Positions 30,147 to 41,485 of a stretch of 64,000 nt of DNA are shown here, piece by piece; positions within the stretch are counted from its first letter, which is position 1, and every line of letters starts with the position of its first letter. Below the pieces are notes generated by a model. It was not told the DNA's origin. It saw only the letters and a list, made by a program, of their open reading frames with translations, and made no database searches. Made by a program: the position numbers and the translations under genes. The stretch lies in the NCBI RefSeq assembly GCF_012848175.1, contig NZ_CP051651.1, forward strand, positions 2,852,001 to 2,916,000. Direction: 5' to 3'. The stretch is from Xanthomonas campestris pv. badrii (GTDB lineage Bacteria; Pseudomonadota; Gammaproteobacteria; Xanthomonadales; Xanthomonadaceae).

Positions 30147-30617
30147 ATGGACGCGTCCCCGATCGCCAGCCCTTCCACTGCCGCTGCCGCGGCCAGCGCT
30201 GAAGATCTGCAGCAGCTCAAGCTGCTGTCGATCTTCCACTACGTGCTGGCCGGCATCACCGGGCTGTTTTCGTTGTTCCCGTTGATCCATCTGTTCATGG
30301 GCCTTGCCATCGTGACTGGCCATCTGCCCATGGAGAACACTAGTCCGGATGCGCCGCCCATGGACCCGCGCTGGTTCGGCTGGTTTTTCGTGGTGTTCGC
30401 GGCAGCGTTCATCTGCTGCGGCCTGACGCTGGCAGGGTTCATCGCCTACGCCGGCCGTTGCATCGCCCAGCGCAGGCGGCATCTGTTGTGCCTGATCGTG
30501 GCCGGCATCTCCTGCTCGTTCATGCCGTTCGGCACCGTGGTCGGTGTGTTCACGCTGGTCATCTTATTGCGCCCTCAGGTCAAGGCATTGTTCGGTCCTG
30601 CCGCAAGAGCCGCCTGA
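30147..30617 (+). CDS. Small membrane protein of unknown function
   Basis: A 156-residue protein with an Ala/Ser-rich cytoplasmic N-terminus and four predicted helices (about 30-52, 77-98, 107-127 with several cysteines, and 131-143). The motif LLSIFHYVLAG at 27-37 occurs in a family of uncharacterised membrane proteins. It lies 12 bp after purM and before purN, so it is co-transcribed with purine genes, but nothing links it to purine metabolism. Confidence 0.7.
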   Translation: MDASPIASPSTAAAAASAEDLQQLKLLSIFHYVLAGITGLFSLFPLIHLFMGLAIVTGHLPMENTSPDAPPMDPRWFGWFFVVFAAAFICCGLTLAGFIAYAGRCIAQRRRHLLCLIVAGISCSFMPFGTVVGVFTLVILLRPQVKALFGPAARAA

Positions 30618-30624
30618 GAGCCAC

Positions 30625-30834
30625 GTGATCATCAGGACTCCGCGCCACGCCAAATCAACTGCGTTGATCGTCACCATCGCGGTGTTTGGGGCGAGCGGGA
30701 TCGCGCCGCTGTGGGCGGTCGAAAACGGCCAGCAGGACGACGTTTGGGACGCGGATACCGACATGCTGCTGGCAACACTCGGCAGCCTGGCGGCCTACCC
30801 CGTGGTAAGGACGGTGTTCAATGCACGCGACTGA
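30625..30834 (+). CDS. Small hypothetical exported or membrane protein
   Basis: A possible 69-residue product from a GTG start: a basic N-terminus, one hydrophobic segment (about 13-31) ending in WAVENG, and an acidic middle (QQDDVWDADTDM). It fills the gap between two co-directional genes, is 7 bp from the upstream stop, and overlaps purN by 14 bp, which supports a real reading frame. No family is recognised. Confidence 0.5.
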   Translation: MIIRTPRHAKSTALIVTIAVFGASGIAPLWAVENGQQDDVWDADTDMLLATLGSLAAYPVVRTVFNARD

Positions 30835-31489
30835 TCGGCGCTTGCGCCTGGCCGTGCTGGCCTCCGGGCGCGGCAGCAACCTGCAGGCCATCCTGGATGC
30901 GATCGCCAGCGGGCGCCTGCATGCCGAGGTGGTCGGGGTGTTTTCCGATCGATCGCAGGCGCCGGCCCTGCACAAGGTCGAGCAGGCGCTGCGCTGGAGC
31001 GCCAGCCCGCGCGATTTCGCCGACCGCGCCGCCTTCGATGCCGCGCTGGGCGATGCCATCGCCGCCGCGCAGCCGGACTGGGTGGTCTGCGCCGGCTACA
31101 TGTGCATCCTGGGCGAGCCGCTGGTGCGCCGTTTTGCCGGGCGCATGCTCAACATCCACCCGTCGCTGCTGCCCAAATACCGCGGACTGCACACCCATGC
31201 GCGCGCACTGGAGGCCGGCGACGTCGAACACGGCGCCAGCGTGCACCTGGTGGTGCCGGAGCTGGATGCCGGCAGCGTGATCGCGCAGGCCCGCGTGCCG
31301 GTCCTGCCCGGCGACAGCGCCGAGCAGCTGGCCGCACGCGTGCTGGCACGCGAACACCCGCTCCTGCTGGCCACCCTGGAATTGCTCGCCGCAGGCCGCA
31401 TGCAGATCCACGGCGACACGGTCCACCTCGACGGTCAGTGCCTGTTTACGCCACTACGACTAGAGTCCGCTGACACCGCATTGACCTGA
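30821..31489 (+). CDS. purN: Phosphoribosylglycinamide formyltransferase PurN
   Basis: PurN (222 residues) transfers the formyl group from 10-formyl-THF to GAR. The phosphate loop SGRGSNLQAI (16-25) and the catalytic block NIHPSLLPKYRGLHTH with the active His and the later Asp in VPELDAGSVI are present. The product is typical in length. The start overlaps the small upstream gene by 14 bp. The grouping with purM matches the common purMN operon, here interrupted by two small genes. Confidence 0.95.
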   Translation: MHATDRRLRLAVLASGRGSNLQAILDAIASGRLHAEVVGVFSDRSQAPALHKVEQALRWSASPRDFADRAAFDAALGDAIAAAQPDWVVCAGYMCILGEPLVRRFAGRMLNIHPSLLPKYRGLHTHARALEAGDVEHGASVHLVVPELDAGSVIAQARVPVLPGDSAEQLAARVLAREHPLLLATLELLAAGRMQIHGDTVHLDGQCLFTPLRLESADTALT

Positions 31490-31553
31490 ATGCGGATACG
31501 CCTTCCTCATCCTGTCTCGGACATCCTTGCGGCCCCGTGCCTCCTATCAGCGC

Positions 31554-32384
31554 ATGAACGTCATTCCGATCGCCACCGCGCTGTTGACCACTGCCCTGCT
31601 CGCCCCGGCCGGTAGCGGCCGCGCGCAGCAGCCTGCCGCCGCGCCTGCGCCGGCCACCGCGCCCGCAGCGGCTGCCGCGCCCCAGACAGCGCCGGCGTCT
31701 GCCGCAACCTTGCCGGCCAGCACCTGGACACCACCGCCACTGGAACCGTTCGTGGCGACCTACCAGGCGTTCTACCGTGGCAAGGAAGCAGGCGATGCCA
31801 CCATGCAGGTCAGCCATGGCGACGGCAGCCAGTGGCGCATCGACATGTCGGTGCGTGGCCGCAAGGGGTTCGCCAGCATCCTGGGGCTGAACCTGGAACA
31901 GAGCACGGTGTTCCGCGTCGACGGGGGCACCTACGTGCCGCTGAGCCAGAGCACGGTGCGCAAGGCGGTGTTCTTCGGCAAGAAGGTCACCGGCGTGTAC
32001 AACTGGCAGGCCGGCACCGCGCAGTGGGATGGCGATCTGAAGAAGGAACGCCAGCAACCGATCCCGCTGCAGCCCGGCGACCAGAGCGCGCTGTCCCTGA
32101 ACCTGTCGCTGATGCGCGATGCGCAACCCGGCCGCAACCTGAGCTATCGCTACGTCGACGTGGGCAAGGTGCGCAAGTACGACTACCGCGCCGCCGACAC
32201 CACCGAAGTGGTGCAGGTCGGCGATTTGAGTTACGACGCGTTGCGCGTGTACCGCGTCAACAGCGGCGACAACGAAACCATCCTGTGGATCGCCAACGGG
32301 GTGCCGACCCCGGTGCGCATCCTGCAACGTGACAAAAACGAGGATCAGGTGGATCTGCGCCTGGTCGAATACCAAGGAACCTGA
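31554..32384 (+). CDS. DUF3108 exported protein (first of two)
   Basis: The 276-residue product has a signal peptide (1-26, ending GRA-Q) followed by a Pro/Ala-rich linker to about residue 58, then a DUF3108 beta-rich domain (about 63-275) that starts VATYQAFYRGKEAG. DUF3108 proteins are periplasmic and of unknown function, with a fold related to lipid-binding beta-barrels. The next gene, 2 bp downstream, is a paralogue sharing SQSTVRKAVFFG-like and LQPGDQSALSLNL-like blocks. Both follow purN. Confidence 0.85.
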   Translation: MNVIPIATALLTTALLAPAGSGRAQQPAAAPAPATAPAAAAAPQTAPASAATLPASTWTPPPLEPFVATYQAFYRGKEAGDATMQVSHGDGSQWRIDMSVRGRKGFASILGLNLEQSTVFRVDGGTYVPLSQSTVRKAVFFGKKVTGVYNWQAGTAQWDGDLKKERQQPIPLQPGDQSALSLNLSLMRDAQPGRNLSYRYVDVGKVRKYDYRAADTTEVVQVGDLSYDALRVYRVNSGDNETILWIANGVPTPVRILQRDKNEDQVDLRLVEYQGT

Positions 32385-32386
32385 CC

Positions 32387-33070
32387 ATGAATATCGTCCC
32401 CCGTCCCAGCGCCCTGATCGCCGCCGCTGCACTGGCCGTGGCCAGCCTGCCGGCGTTTGCCGTCCAGCCATTCCAGGCCGACTACTCCGCCAATTACATG
32501 GGCATGCAGGCCAACGGCACCATGACCCTGGCATCCGCCGGCGCCAACCAGTGGCGCTATACGCTGACCATCCAGAACCAGCTGGCCAACCTCACCCAGA
32601 GCACGGTGTTCGAGGAAGCCGGCGGCCAGCTGCGCCCGGTCAGCAGCAACGACACCTCGTCGATGATGGTCAAGCGCCGCAATGTCACCGCCAACTACGA
32701 CTGGAAGACCAGCCAGGCGACCTGGGGCGGCGACATCAAGCCGGACCGTCGTGGGCCGGTCAAGTTGCAGCCCGGCGATATGGACGCACTGCTGATCAAC
32801 CTGGCAATCACCCGCGACCTGGCCGCCGGCAAGCCGCTGAACTACCGCATGGTGGACGAAGGTCGCATCAAGCCGATGAGCTACAAGGTGATCGGCAAGG
32901 AAACCATCACCGTCAACGGCAAGCAGGAGCAGGCCACCAAGGTCTCGCGCGTGGATGGCGACAAGGAATTGATCGCCTGGGTGGTCAAGGACCTGCCGGT
33001 GCCGGCGCGCCTGCTGCAAAAGGAAAAAGGCCAGGACGCGCTGGACCTGACCATCAAGTCGCTGCGCTAA
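32387..33070 (+). CDS. DUF3108 exported protein (second of two)
   Basis: A 227-residue paralogue of the preceding protein, with a signal peptide (1-25, ending AFA-V) and no Pro/Ala linker. Shared features are the start FQADYSANYMGMQA, the central KRRNVTANYDWKT, and LQPGDMDALLINLAITRD. The tandem arrangement with a 2-bp gap indicates an old duplication and possibly a heterodimer. No catalytic residues are evident. Confidence 0.85.
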   Translation: MNIVPRPSALIAAAALAVASLPAFAVQPFQADYSANYMGMQANGTMTLASAGANQWRYTLTIQNQLANLTQSTVFEEAGGQLRPVSSNDTSSMMVKRRNVTANYDWKTSQATWGGDIKPDRRGPVKLQPGDMDALLINLAITRDLAAGKPLNYRMVDEGRIKPMSYKVIGKETITVNGKQEQATKVSRVDGDKELIAWVVKDLPVPARLLQKEKGQDALDLTIKSLR

Positions 33071-33563
33071 GCGAGATGCAGCTGCCATTTTAAGAGCGCG
33101 CCAAGGCGCAAGGCTTTAAAGGAGCCAGTGGGTCGAGGGCGCGGCGCCCTCGCCGCTCGCGGGACACGCCGCAAGTACGTCCCTGTAGCCTCGGTGGCGG
33201 CATCCATGCCGCCACACGGTCCCGCAATCGGCGAGGACACCGCACCAGGCAATTGGTCGGTTGTTCGCTTAAAAGCTTGTCCGTTGATCGGCTTGCGTAT
33301 TGATCGGCTCGGGTTGGGAGATTAGCGGACGCTTGCTTGTCAGAACTGCAGGGCACGGTGCCTGCTCTTACGATGCACACCGACCCTCTCGACCGGTCCT
33401 TGCCCGGCTACCGTCGCGGGACCTTACGCGGCATGGATGCCGCGTAAGAGCTTACAGGGACGTACTTGCAGCGTGTCCCGCGATGGTGGGCGGGCAAGGG
33501 CCCTGCGACCAGGCCGCAGTTCAGCCGCTTTAGACTGATCCATCTGCACCAACCCATCACTCA
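33071..33563. other. Intergenic region with a paired 30-bp inverted repeat
   Basis: No gene is seen in 493 bp between convergent genes. A near-perfect 30-bp sequence (one mismatch) occurs in opposite orientation at 33158-33187 and 33453-33482. Just inside are smaller palindromes: GGCGGCATCCATGCCGCC on the left and GCGGCATGGATGCCGC on the right. The layout resembles a non-autonomous mobile element of about 325 bp, or an extended bidirectional terminator. Confidence 0.6.
33158..33482. repeat. Candidate MITE-like element bounded by 30-bp inverted repeats
   Basis: Terminal repeats start CGCGGGACACGC and end GTACGTCCCTGTA on the left; the right copy is the reverse complement with a single mismatch. 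The interior has no open frame with coding character. No target-site duplication was identified by eye, so the mobile-element reading is tentative. Confidence 0.5.
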
Positions 33564-35654
<2,091 letters not shown>

Positions 35655-35693
35655 AAAATGAGCGCACATTCTACTCTTCACCCGAGTTCCCGC

Positions 35694-36695
35694 ATGGCTG
35701 TCTCGCACCTGCCTTCTGCCACCGTCAGCGACGCCAGCCTGGTCGCCAGCGGCCAGCGCGTGCTCCAGATCGAGCGCGAGGCGCTGGCCAGCGTGGGCGC
35801 GCGCATCGGCAGCGACTTCGCTGCGGCCTGCCGGCTGGTGCTGGCCTCGCGCGGGCGGGTCGTCGCCACCGGCATGGGCAAGTCCGGCCACGTGGCGCGC
35901 AAGATCGCCGCCACCCTGGCCTCCACCGGCACCCCGGCCTTCTTCGTGCACCCCGGCGAGGCCGGCCACGGCGACCTGGGCATGATCACCGAGGCCGACA
36001 TCGTGCTGGCGCTGTCGTATTCGGGCGAATCGGACGAGGTGCGCATGCTGCTGCCGGTGCTCAAGCGCCAGGGCAACCCGATCATCGCCATGACCGGGCG
36101 CGCAGGTTCCACCCTGGCCCAGGCCGCCGACGTGCACCTGGACGTCAGCGTCTCCGCCGAAGCCTGCCCGTTGCACCTGGCCCCGACCTCCAGCACCACC
36201 GCCTCGCTGGCGATGGGCGATGCGCTGGCGGTGGCCCTGCTCGATGCACGCGGCTTCACCGCCGACGACTTCGCCCGCTCGCACCCGGCCGGCAGCCTGG
36301 GCCGCCGCCTGCTGCTGCACATCACCGACGTGATGCACGCCGGCGACGACCTGCCGCGGGTACGCAGCGACGCCAGCCTCAGCGAAGCGCTGATGGAAAT
36401 GAGCCGCAAGCGGCTGGGCATGACCGCGGTGGTGGACGATGACGGCCGCCTGATCGGCCTGTTCACCGACGGCGACCTGCGCCGCGCGCTGGACAGCGAC
36501 ATCGACGTGCGCAGCGCCGGCATCGCGCAGGTGATGACGCGCAACCCGCGCACCATCGGCGCCGATCAACTGGCCGCCGAGGCCGCGCGGCTGATGGAGG
36601 ACTACAAGATCAACGGTTTGATCGTGGTGGACGCGCAGCAGCGCGCGGTCGGCGCATTGAACATTCACGACCTGTTGCGCGCCAAGGTGGTTTAA
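35694..36695 (+). CDS. kdsD: Arabinose-5-phosphate isomerase KdsD
   Basis: KdsD (333 residues) converts ribulose-5-phosphate to arabinose-5-phosphate, the first step to Kdo in LPS core synthesis. A SIS domain (about 45-180) carries TGMGKSGHVARKIAATLAS, and two CBS domains follow (about 210-330). Length is normal. It is the first gene of the conserved block kdsD-kdsC-lptCAB-rpoN-hpf-ptsN-hprK-rapZ. Confidence 0.95.
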   Translation: MAVSHLPSATVSDASLVASGQRVLQIEREALASVGARIGSDFAAACRLVLASRGRVVATGMGKSGHVARKIAATLASTGTPAFFVHPGEAGHGDLGMITEADIVLALSYSGESDEVRMLLPVLKRQGNPIIAMTGRAGSTLAQAADVHLDVSVSAEACPLHLAPTSSTTASLAMGDALAVALLDARGFTADDFARSHPAGSLGRRLLLHITDVMHAGDDLPRVRSDASLSEALMEMSRKRLGMTAVVDDDGRLIGLFTDGDLRRALDSDIDVRSAGIAQVMTRNPRTIGADQLAAEAARLMEDYKINGLIVVDAQQRAVGALNIHDLLRAKVV

Positions 36696-36743
36696 CAGGT
36701 TCAGTTTTCAACCGCCGGACTCCGTTCTCACCGATTCGTGCCG

Positions 36744-37292
36744 ATGCCCTACTCTCCCCTGCAGCACCTTCCCGCCGACCTGATCGAGCGCGCCGCGCGG
36801 ATCCGCCTGGCCTGCTTCGACGTCGACGGCACCCTGACCGACGGCCGCCTGTACTACGACCACGCCGGCAACGAGAGCAAGGCGTTCAACGTGCTCGACG
36901 GCCAGGGCCTCAAGCAGCTCGAACACGCCGGCATCCATGTCGCGCTGATCACTGCCCGCGCCAGCCTGTCGGCGGAAAAACGCGGACAGGACCTGGGCCT
37001 GCATGTGCAGATCGGGGTCAAGAACAAGCGCCTGGCGGTGCTGGCGCTGTGCCAGGAACACGGCCTGTCGCTGGACCAGGTGTTGTTCATGGGCGATGAC
37101 CTGCCGGACCTGCCGGCCCTGCTGGCGGTGGGCCTGCCGGTAGCCCCGGCCAATGCACACCCATGGATTGCCGAACGCGTGCAGTGGCATACCCGCGCCC
37201 GCGGCGGCGAAGGCGCGGCCCGCGAGGTCTGCGACACGCTGCTGGCCGCGCAAGGCCAGGTCGAACGCATCATCGAAGGATTTTCGGCATGA
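36744..37292 (+). CDS. kdsC: Kdo-8-phosphate phosphatase KdsC
   Basis: KdsC (182 residues) is the HAD-family phosphatase that produces Kdo. Motif I is FDVDGTLTDG with both catalytic Asp residues, and motif IV is FMGDDLPDLP. It lacks a cap domain, as expected for the tetrameric C0 family. A GTG two codons earlier (36738) is an alternative start. The stop overlaps lptC by 4 bp. Confidence 0.95.
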   Translation: MPYSPLQHLPADLIERAARIRLACFDVDGTLTDGRLYYDHAGNESKAFNVLDGQGLKQLEHAGIHVALITARASLSAEKRGQDLGLHVQIGVKNKRLAVLALCQEHGLSLDQVLFMGDDLPDLPALLAVGLPVAPANAHPWIAERVQWHTRARGGEGAAREVCDTLLAAQGQVERIIEGFSA

Positions 37293-37864
37293 GCTGGAAC
37301 TGGCGGACCACGCTGGGCATGGTGCTGTTCGTGGCCGCGGTCGTGTCCGGCTGGTCGGCGTGGCAGCAGCGCGCGCGTCCGGTCGAGACGGCAGTGGACG
37401 ACTCAAAGGCCGACTACGTGCTGCGCGACTTCGAGCTGATCGCGCTGGACAAGCGCAGCGGCAAGGAGTCGATGACGCTGCGTGCGCCGGAGATGCACCG
37501 CAACCGCGCCGACCAGACCTCCGAAATCACCACGCCGGTGTTCCTGCTGCCCGACAACGCCAACCAGCCGTGGACGCTGCGCGCCAAGACCGGCTGGGTC
37601 AGCCCCAAGGGCGACGAGCTGCGGCTGCGTGGCGATGTCGAAGGCGACAGCCCCACCACCGGCCCAACCCCGCCCACCACCTTCCGCACCCAGAGCCTGG
37701 ACGTGTTCCCGCAGCAGAATCTCGCCAAGACCGCTGCGCCGGTGACCATGACCCGGCCGGGTATCATGCAAAGCGGGGTCGGCTTCGAGGCCGACCTCAA
37801 ATCGCGCCAGTACAAGCTCCTTTCCCAGGTCAAGACCCGCTATGAACCGAATGCTGCCCGCTAA
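37289..37864 (+). CDS. lptC: LPS export protein LptC
   Basis: LptC (191 residues) is the bitopic inner-membrane member of the LPS transport bridge. The helix is about 9-27, followed by a periplasmic beta-jellyroll with ADYVLRDFELIALD at the start. It passes LPS from LptB2FG to LptA. It overlaps kdsC by 4 bp and lptA by 23 bp, so the three are tightly coupled. Confidence 0.93.
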   Translation: MSWNWRTTLGMVLFVAAVVSGWSAWQQRARPVETAVDDSKADYVLRDFELIALDKRSGKESMTLRAPEMHRNRADQTSEITTPVFLLPDNANQPWTLRAKTGWVSPKGDELRLRGDVEGDSPTTGPTPPTTFRTQSLDVFPQQNLAKTAAPVTMTRPGIMQSGVGFEADLKSRQYKLLSQVKTRYEPNAAR

Positions 37865-38408
37865 ACTGGCGTTTGCCGCGCTGCTGTTGCCTGCCCTGGC
37901 GATGGCAAAGACCAGCGACCGCAATCAGCCGATGGCGATCGATTCCAATGCCAACGACTGCAACATGCTCGACGACAGCGGCAAGTGCCGCTTCAGCGGC
38001 AATGTGGTGATCACCCAGGGCACGCTGGAAATCCACGCCGATACCGCCGACATCTTCCAGAAGAACGGCCAGACCGACCGCGTGGTGCTGACCGGCAAGC
38101 AGGCCACGCTCAAGCAGCAGATGGACGACGGCGCGATGATGAACGGCCAGGCCGACAACATCGAATACCAGGTCGCCGACGAGATCATCATTCTGACCGG
38201 CAACTACAAGGTCGACTCGCCCAAGGGCACCAACGCCGGCCAGCGCATGGTCTACAACACCAAGACCGGCAACATGCAAAGCGGCGGCGACGGCAGCCGC
38301 GTGCGCACCATCATCCAGCCCAAGAACCCGGCCCCTGCCGCGGCGGCACCGGCACCGGCCGCCAAGCCTGCTGCCAAGCCGGCCACCAAGCCGCAGGGGA
38401 ACAAGTAA
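37842..38408 (+). CDS. lptA: LPS transport periplasmic protein LptA
   Basis: LptA (188 residues) has a signal peptide (1-22, ending AMA-K) and an OstA-type beta-jellyroll (about 30-150) that forms the periplasmic LPS bridge. Conserved starts such as [11 protein letters not shown] and [17 protein letters not shown] are recognisable. The C-terminal 25 residues are an Ala/Pro/Lys-rich tail not needed for the fold. The stop shares a base with the lptB ATG (TAATG). Confidence 0.94.
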   Translation: MNRMLPAKLAFAALLLPALAMAKTSDRNQPMAIDSNANDCNMLDDSGKCRFSGNVVITQGTLEIHADTADIFQKNGQTDRVVLTGKQATLKQQMDDGAMMNGQADNIEYQVADEIIILTGNYKVDSPKGTNAGQRMVYNTKTGNMQSGGDGSRVRTIIQPKNPAPAAAAPAPAAKPAAKPATKPQGNK

Positions 38409-39127
38409 TGCTGGTCGCCACCGGTCTGCGAAAGAAGTACAAGCAACGCGAAGTGGTCAAGGAATTCGGCCTGACCCTGGAGGCCGGTGAAGTGGTCGGC
38501 CTGCTCGGCCCCAACGGCGCCGGCAAGACGACGTGCTTCTACATGATCGTCGGCCTGGTCGACGCCGATGCCGGGCGCATCGAGCTGGACGGCCGCGACC
38601 TGACCGCCGAGCCGATGTATGCCCGCGCCAAGCTGGGCGTGGGGTATCTGCCGCAGGAGCCGTCGATCTTCCGCAAGCTCACCGTGGCCGACAACATCCG
38701 GCTGGTGCTGGAGCTGCGTGAGGAACTGGACACTGCCGGCCGCGAGAAGGAACTGGTGGCACTGCTGGAAGAACTGCAGATCACCCACGTGGCCGATCAG
38801 CTCGGCGCCAGCCTCTCCGGCGGCGAACGGCGCCGCTGCGAGATCGCACGCGCGCTGGCGGCCAAGCCGCGCATGATGCTGCTGGACGAACCCTTCGCCG
38901 GCGTGGACCCGATTTCGGTCGGCGAGATCCAGCGCATCATCATTCACCTCAAGGAACGCGGCATCGGCGTGTTGATCACCGATCACAACGTGCGCGAGAC
39001 CTTGGGAATCTGCGACCGCGCGTATATCCTCGCCGAGGGGGGCGTGCTGGCGCAGGGGGCACCGGACACGCTGCTGGCCAATCCCGACGTCCGTCGCGTG
39101 TATCTGGGGGAAACTTTCCGCCTTTGA
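38408..39127 (+). CDS. lptB: LPS export ABC transporter ATPase LptB
   Basis: LptB (239 residues) is the cytoplasmic ATPase that powers LPS extraction by LptFGC. Walker A is GPNGAGKT (about 37-44), the signature is [15 protein letters not shown], and Walker B is [12 protein letters not shown]; the H-loop is in [10 protein letters not shown]. The gene is followed after 40 bp by rpoN, the standard order. Confidence 0.96.
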   Translation: MLVATGLRKKYKQREVVKEFGLTLEAGEVVGLLGPNGAGKTTCFYMIVGLVDADAGRIELDGRDLTAEPMYARAKLGVGYLPQEPSIFRKLTVADNIRLVLELREELDTAGREKELVALLEELQITHVADQLGASLSGGERRRCEIARALAAKPRMMLLDEPFAGVDPISVGEIQRIIIHLKERGIGVLITDHNVRETLGICDRAYILAEGGVLAQGAPDTLLANPDVRRVYLGETFRL

Positions 39128-39167
39128 GCGCGTCGCCGCGCCATCGCTTCTTCCAGTCAGTGCCCGC

Positions 39168-40601
39168 ATGAAAGCCCGGCTCCAGACATCGCTAGGACAG
39201 CAGCTGGTCATGACGCCGCAATTGCGTCAGGCGATCAAGCTATTGCAGATGTCCACCACCGAGCTGGAACTGGAGATCGCCGAGGCGGTGGAGACCAACC
39301 CGCTGCTGGAATGGGCCGACGAAGCCGCGCATGCGGCAAGCGAGCCCCCGGCCGCGGCATCGTCCTCCAGCGAGGAGACCCCGCGCGAGGACGCGGCACC
39401 GGCAGAACGCGATGACGACTGGGCGCAGGACGAGCTGCAATGGACCGGCACCGGTAGCGGCGGCAGCTTCGACGACGACGAGTCCGGTGATGCCGCCGAG
39501 CGCGTGGCCGACTCCGAAACCCTGGCCGACCATCTTCTGTGGCAGTTGCATCTGTCGCCGTTGTCGCCACGCGACCGCCAGATCGGCGCGACCCTGATCG
39601 ACGCGCTGGACGAAGACGGGTATCTGCGCGAGCCGCTCTCGGCGATTCTCGAAACGCTGGCGCTGGGCGCAGCCGTGGACGAGGCCGAAGTGCTGACCGT
39701 GCTGCACCAGATCCAGCGCTTCGACCCGGTCGGCGTGGGTGCGCGCACGCTGGGCGAGTGCCTGGCCCTGCAGCTGGCGGTGCTCGACCCGGCCACGCCA
39801 GGCCGTGAGCTGGCGCTGCAGATCGTGGCCGGCCCGCTGGAACGGCTGCCGCGCAGCGGCGTGGCCGGCCTGGCGCATGAACTCAAGCGCTCGGCCGCCG
39901 ATGTGGAACAGGCCGTGCAGCTGGTGCGCTCGCTGGACCCGCGCCCGGGCAAGCAGATCGGCGAGTTGTCGCAGGACACCTACGTGGTGCCCGATTGCGT
40001 GATCTGGCGCCAGCGTGGCATCTGGCGCGCATCGCTGGCCGGCCGCGCGCAGCCCAAGGTCACCATCCACCGCGGCTACGAGAACCTGATCCGCAGCTGC
40101 GGCGAATCCGATGCCGGCTATCTGCGCGGGCAGTTGCAGGAGGCACGCTGGCTGCTCAAGAGCCTGGAAGCACGCGGCGAGACCCTGCTGCGGGTGGTGC
40201 GCTGCCTGCTGCAGCATCAGGCCGGGTTCCTGGAATTCGGTGCGCAGGCGCTGCGGCCGCTGACCTTGCGCGAGATCGCCGGCGAGCTCGGCCTGCACGA
40301 ATCGACCATTTCCCGCGCGATCGCCCGCAAGTACGTGCGTACCCCGCGCGGCACCATCCCGTTGCGCTCGTTCTTTGCCTCCGGCATCGACACCGACGGC
40401 GGCGGAGAGGCCTCCAGCACCGCGATCCAGGACATGATCCGGCGCCTGATCGAGGCGGAGAACCCGCGCAAACCCTTGTCGGACGCCAAGTTGGCGGATC
40501 TGCTGAAAACCTCCGGCGTACCAGTGGCGCGGCGCACCGTTGCGAAGTATCGTGAGGCCATGAACATTTCCGCCTCCCACGAACGCGTGCGCATCGCCTG
40601 A
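39168..40601 (+). CDS. rpoN: RNA polymerase sigma-54 factor RpoN
   Basis: RpoN (477 residues) directs RNA polymerase to -24/-12 promoters that need enhancer-binding activators. Region I (1-48) is Gln/Leu rich, with QQLVMTPQLRQAIKLLQMS. Region II (about 50-110) is strongly acidic. The core-binding part and the HTH (LHESTISRAIARKYV) follow, and the RpoN box ARRTVAKYRE is near the C-terminus, complete. Length is typical. It lies between lptB and hpf. Confidence 0.97.
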   Translation: MKARLQTSLGQQLVMTPQLRQAIKLLQMSTTELELEIAEAVETNPLLEWADEAAHAASEPPAAASSSSEETPREDAAPAERDDDWAQDELQWTGTGSGGSFDDDESGDAAERVADSETLADHLLWQLHLSPLSPRDRQIGATLIDALDEDGYLREPLSAILETLALGAAVDEAEVLTVLHQIQRFDPVGVGARTLGECLALQLAVLDPATPGRELALQIVAGPLERLPRSGVAGLAHELKRSAADVEQAVQLVRSLDPRPGKQIGELSQDTYVVPDCVIWRQRGIWRASLAGRAQPKVTIHRGYENLIRSCGESDAGYLRGQLQEARWLLKSLEARGETLLRVVRCLLQHQAGFLEFGAQALRPLTLREIAGELGLHESTISRAIARKYVRTPRGTIPLRSFFASGIDTDGGGEASSTAIQDMIRRLIEAENPRKPLSDAKLADLLKTSGVPVARRTVAKYREAMNISASHERVRIA

Positions 40602-40687
40602 CGTTGCACCACCGCAACGCCGGCCTGTGCCGGGTTTGTCGGAGTACCGGAACGGTTCATTGGCCCACCGACCAATGGAGGTATCCG

Positions 40688-41005
40688 ATGCGCATCGAGA
40701 CGTATGGCCACCAGCTTGAAGTGACCCCCGCCCTGCGGGACTACGTGGCAAGCAAGCTGCAGCGACTGCAGCGCCATTTCGACCAGCACTGCGAAGTCCG
40801 AACGCAGCTGGCCGTTCGCAAGCCGGACCACCACGTGGTCGCCACCGTCAACCTTCCCGGTCGCACGCTGCACGCCGACGCCAGCGGCTCCACCATGTAC
40901 GCCGCCATCGACCTGCTGGTCGACAAGCTCGACCGTCTGGTCCTGAAGCACAAAGAAAAGAAATGTAACCACCATGCACGCGAGGTGCGCGACAATCCCG
41001 CATGA
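40688..41005 (+). CDS. hpf: Ribosome hibernation promoting factor Hpf
   Basis: A 105-residue short-form HPF/YhbH protein that binds the 30S A/P site and supports ribosome dimerisation in stationary phase. The conserved start MRIETYGHQLEVTPALRDYV and the basic patches typical of the fold are present. The ATG at 40688 has a good GGAGGT site; an earlier in-frame start at 40604 has no homology. It sits between rpoN and ptsN, as in most gamma-proteobacteria. Confidence 0.94.
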   Translation: MRIETYGHQLEVTPALRDYVASKLQRLQRHFDQHCEVRTQLAVRKPDHHVVATVNLPGRTLHADASGSTMYAAIDLLVDKLDRLVLKHKEKKCNHHAREVRDNPA

Positions 41006-41026
41006 CGCTTCCCGCTTGATGCCCTC

Positions 41027-41485
41027 ATGCCCTTAACCGATCTGATGGCGGCCGTGCGCACCGTAGTGTCGCCGGCCGCCGATCGCGACACCGTCCTGCA
41101 CGCCGCCGCCGCCCTGCTGTCCTGCCGCCAGGCCGGCGCCGACGAGCTCTACACCAACCTGTACGAGCGCGAGGCCCTGGGCAGCACCGCCATCGGCCAC
41201 GGGATCGCCATCCCGCACGGACGCTGCCCCAACCTGACCGAACCCCGTGGCGCCCTGCTGCGGCTGGAGTGCCCGGTGGCCTTCGGCGGCGAGGAGCCGG
41301 TGGATCTGGTATTCGCCATGGCGGTGCCGGCGCACTACACCCACCAACACCTGATGCTGTTGTCGGAACTGGCCGAGCGCTTCTCCGATGCGCAGTTCCG
41401 CCAGCAACTGCGTGCCGCGCCCGACGCCGACGCGCTGATGGCCCTGCTCACCGACGCCCCTCCGCCACAGGCCAGCGCGGCATGA
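41027..41485 (+). CDS. ptsN: PTS IIA-Ntr regulatory protein PtsN
   Basis: PtsN (152 residues) is the nitrogen-related EIIA, which accepts phosphate in a regulatory relay and affects potassium transport and sigma-54-related functions. The phosphorylated His64 lies in [10 protein letters not shown]. No membrane or IIB/IIC domain is attached. It overlaps hprK by 4 bp, so its phosphorylation state may be coordinated with HprK/P. Confidence 0.94.
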   Translation: MPLTDLMAAVRTVVSPAADRDTVLHAAAALLSCRQAGADELYTNLYEREALGSTAIGHGIAIPHGRCPNLTEPRGALLRLECPVAFGGEEPVDLVFAMAVPAHYTHQHLMLLSELAERFSDAQFRQQLRAAPDADALMALLTDAPPPQASAA

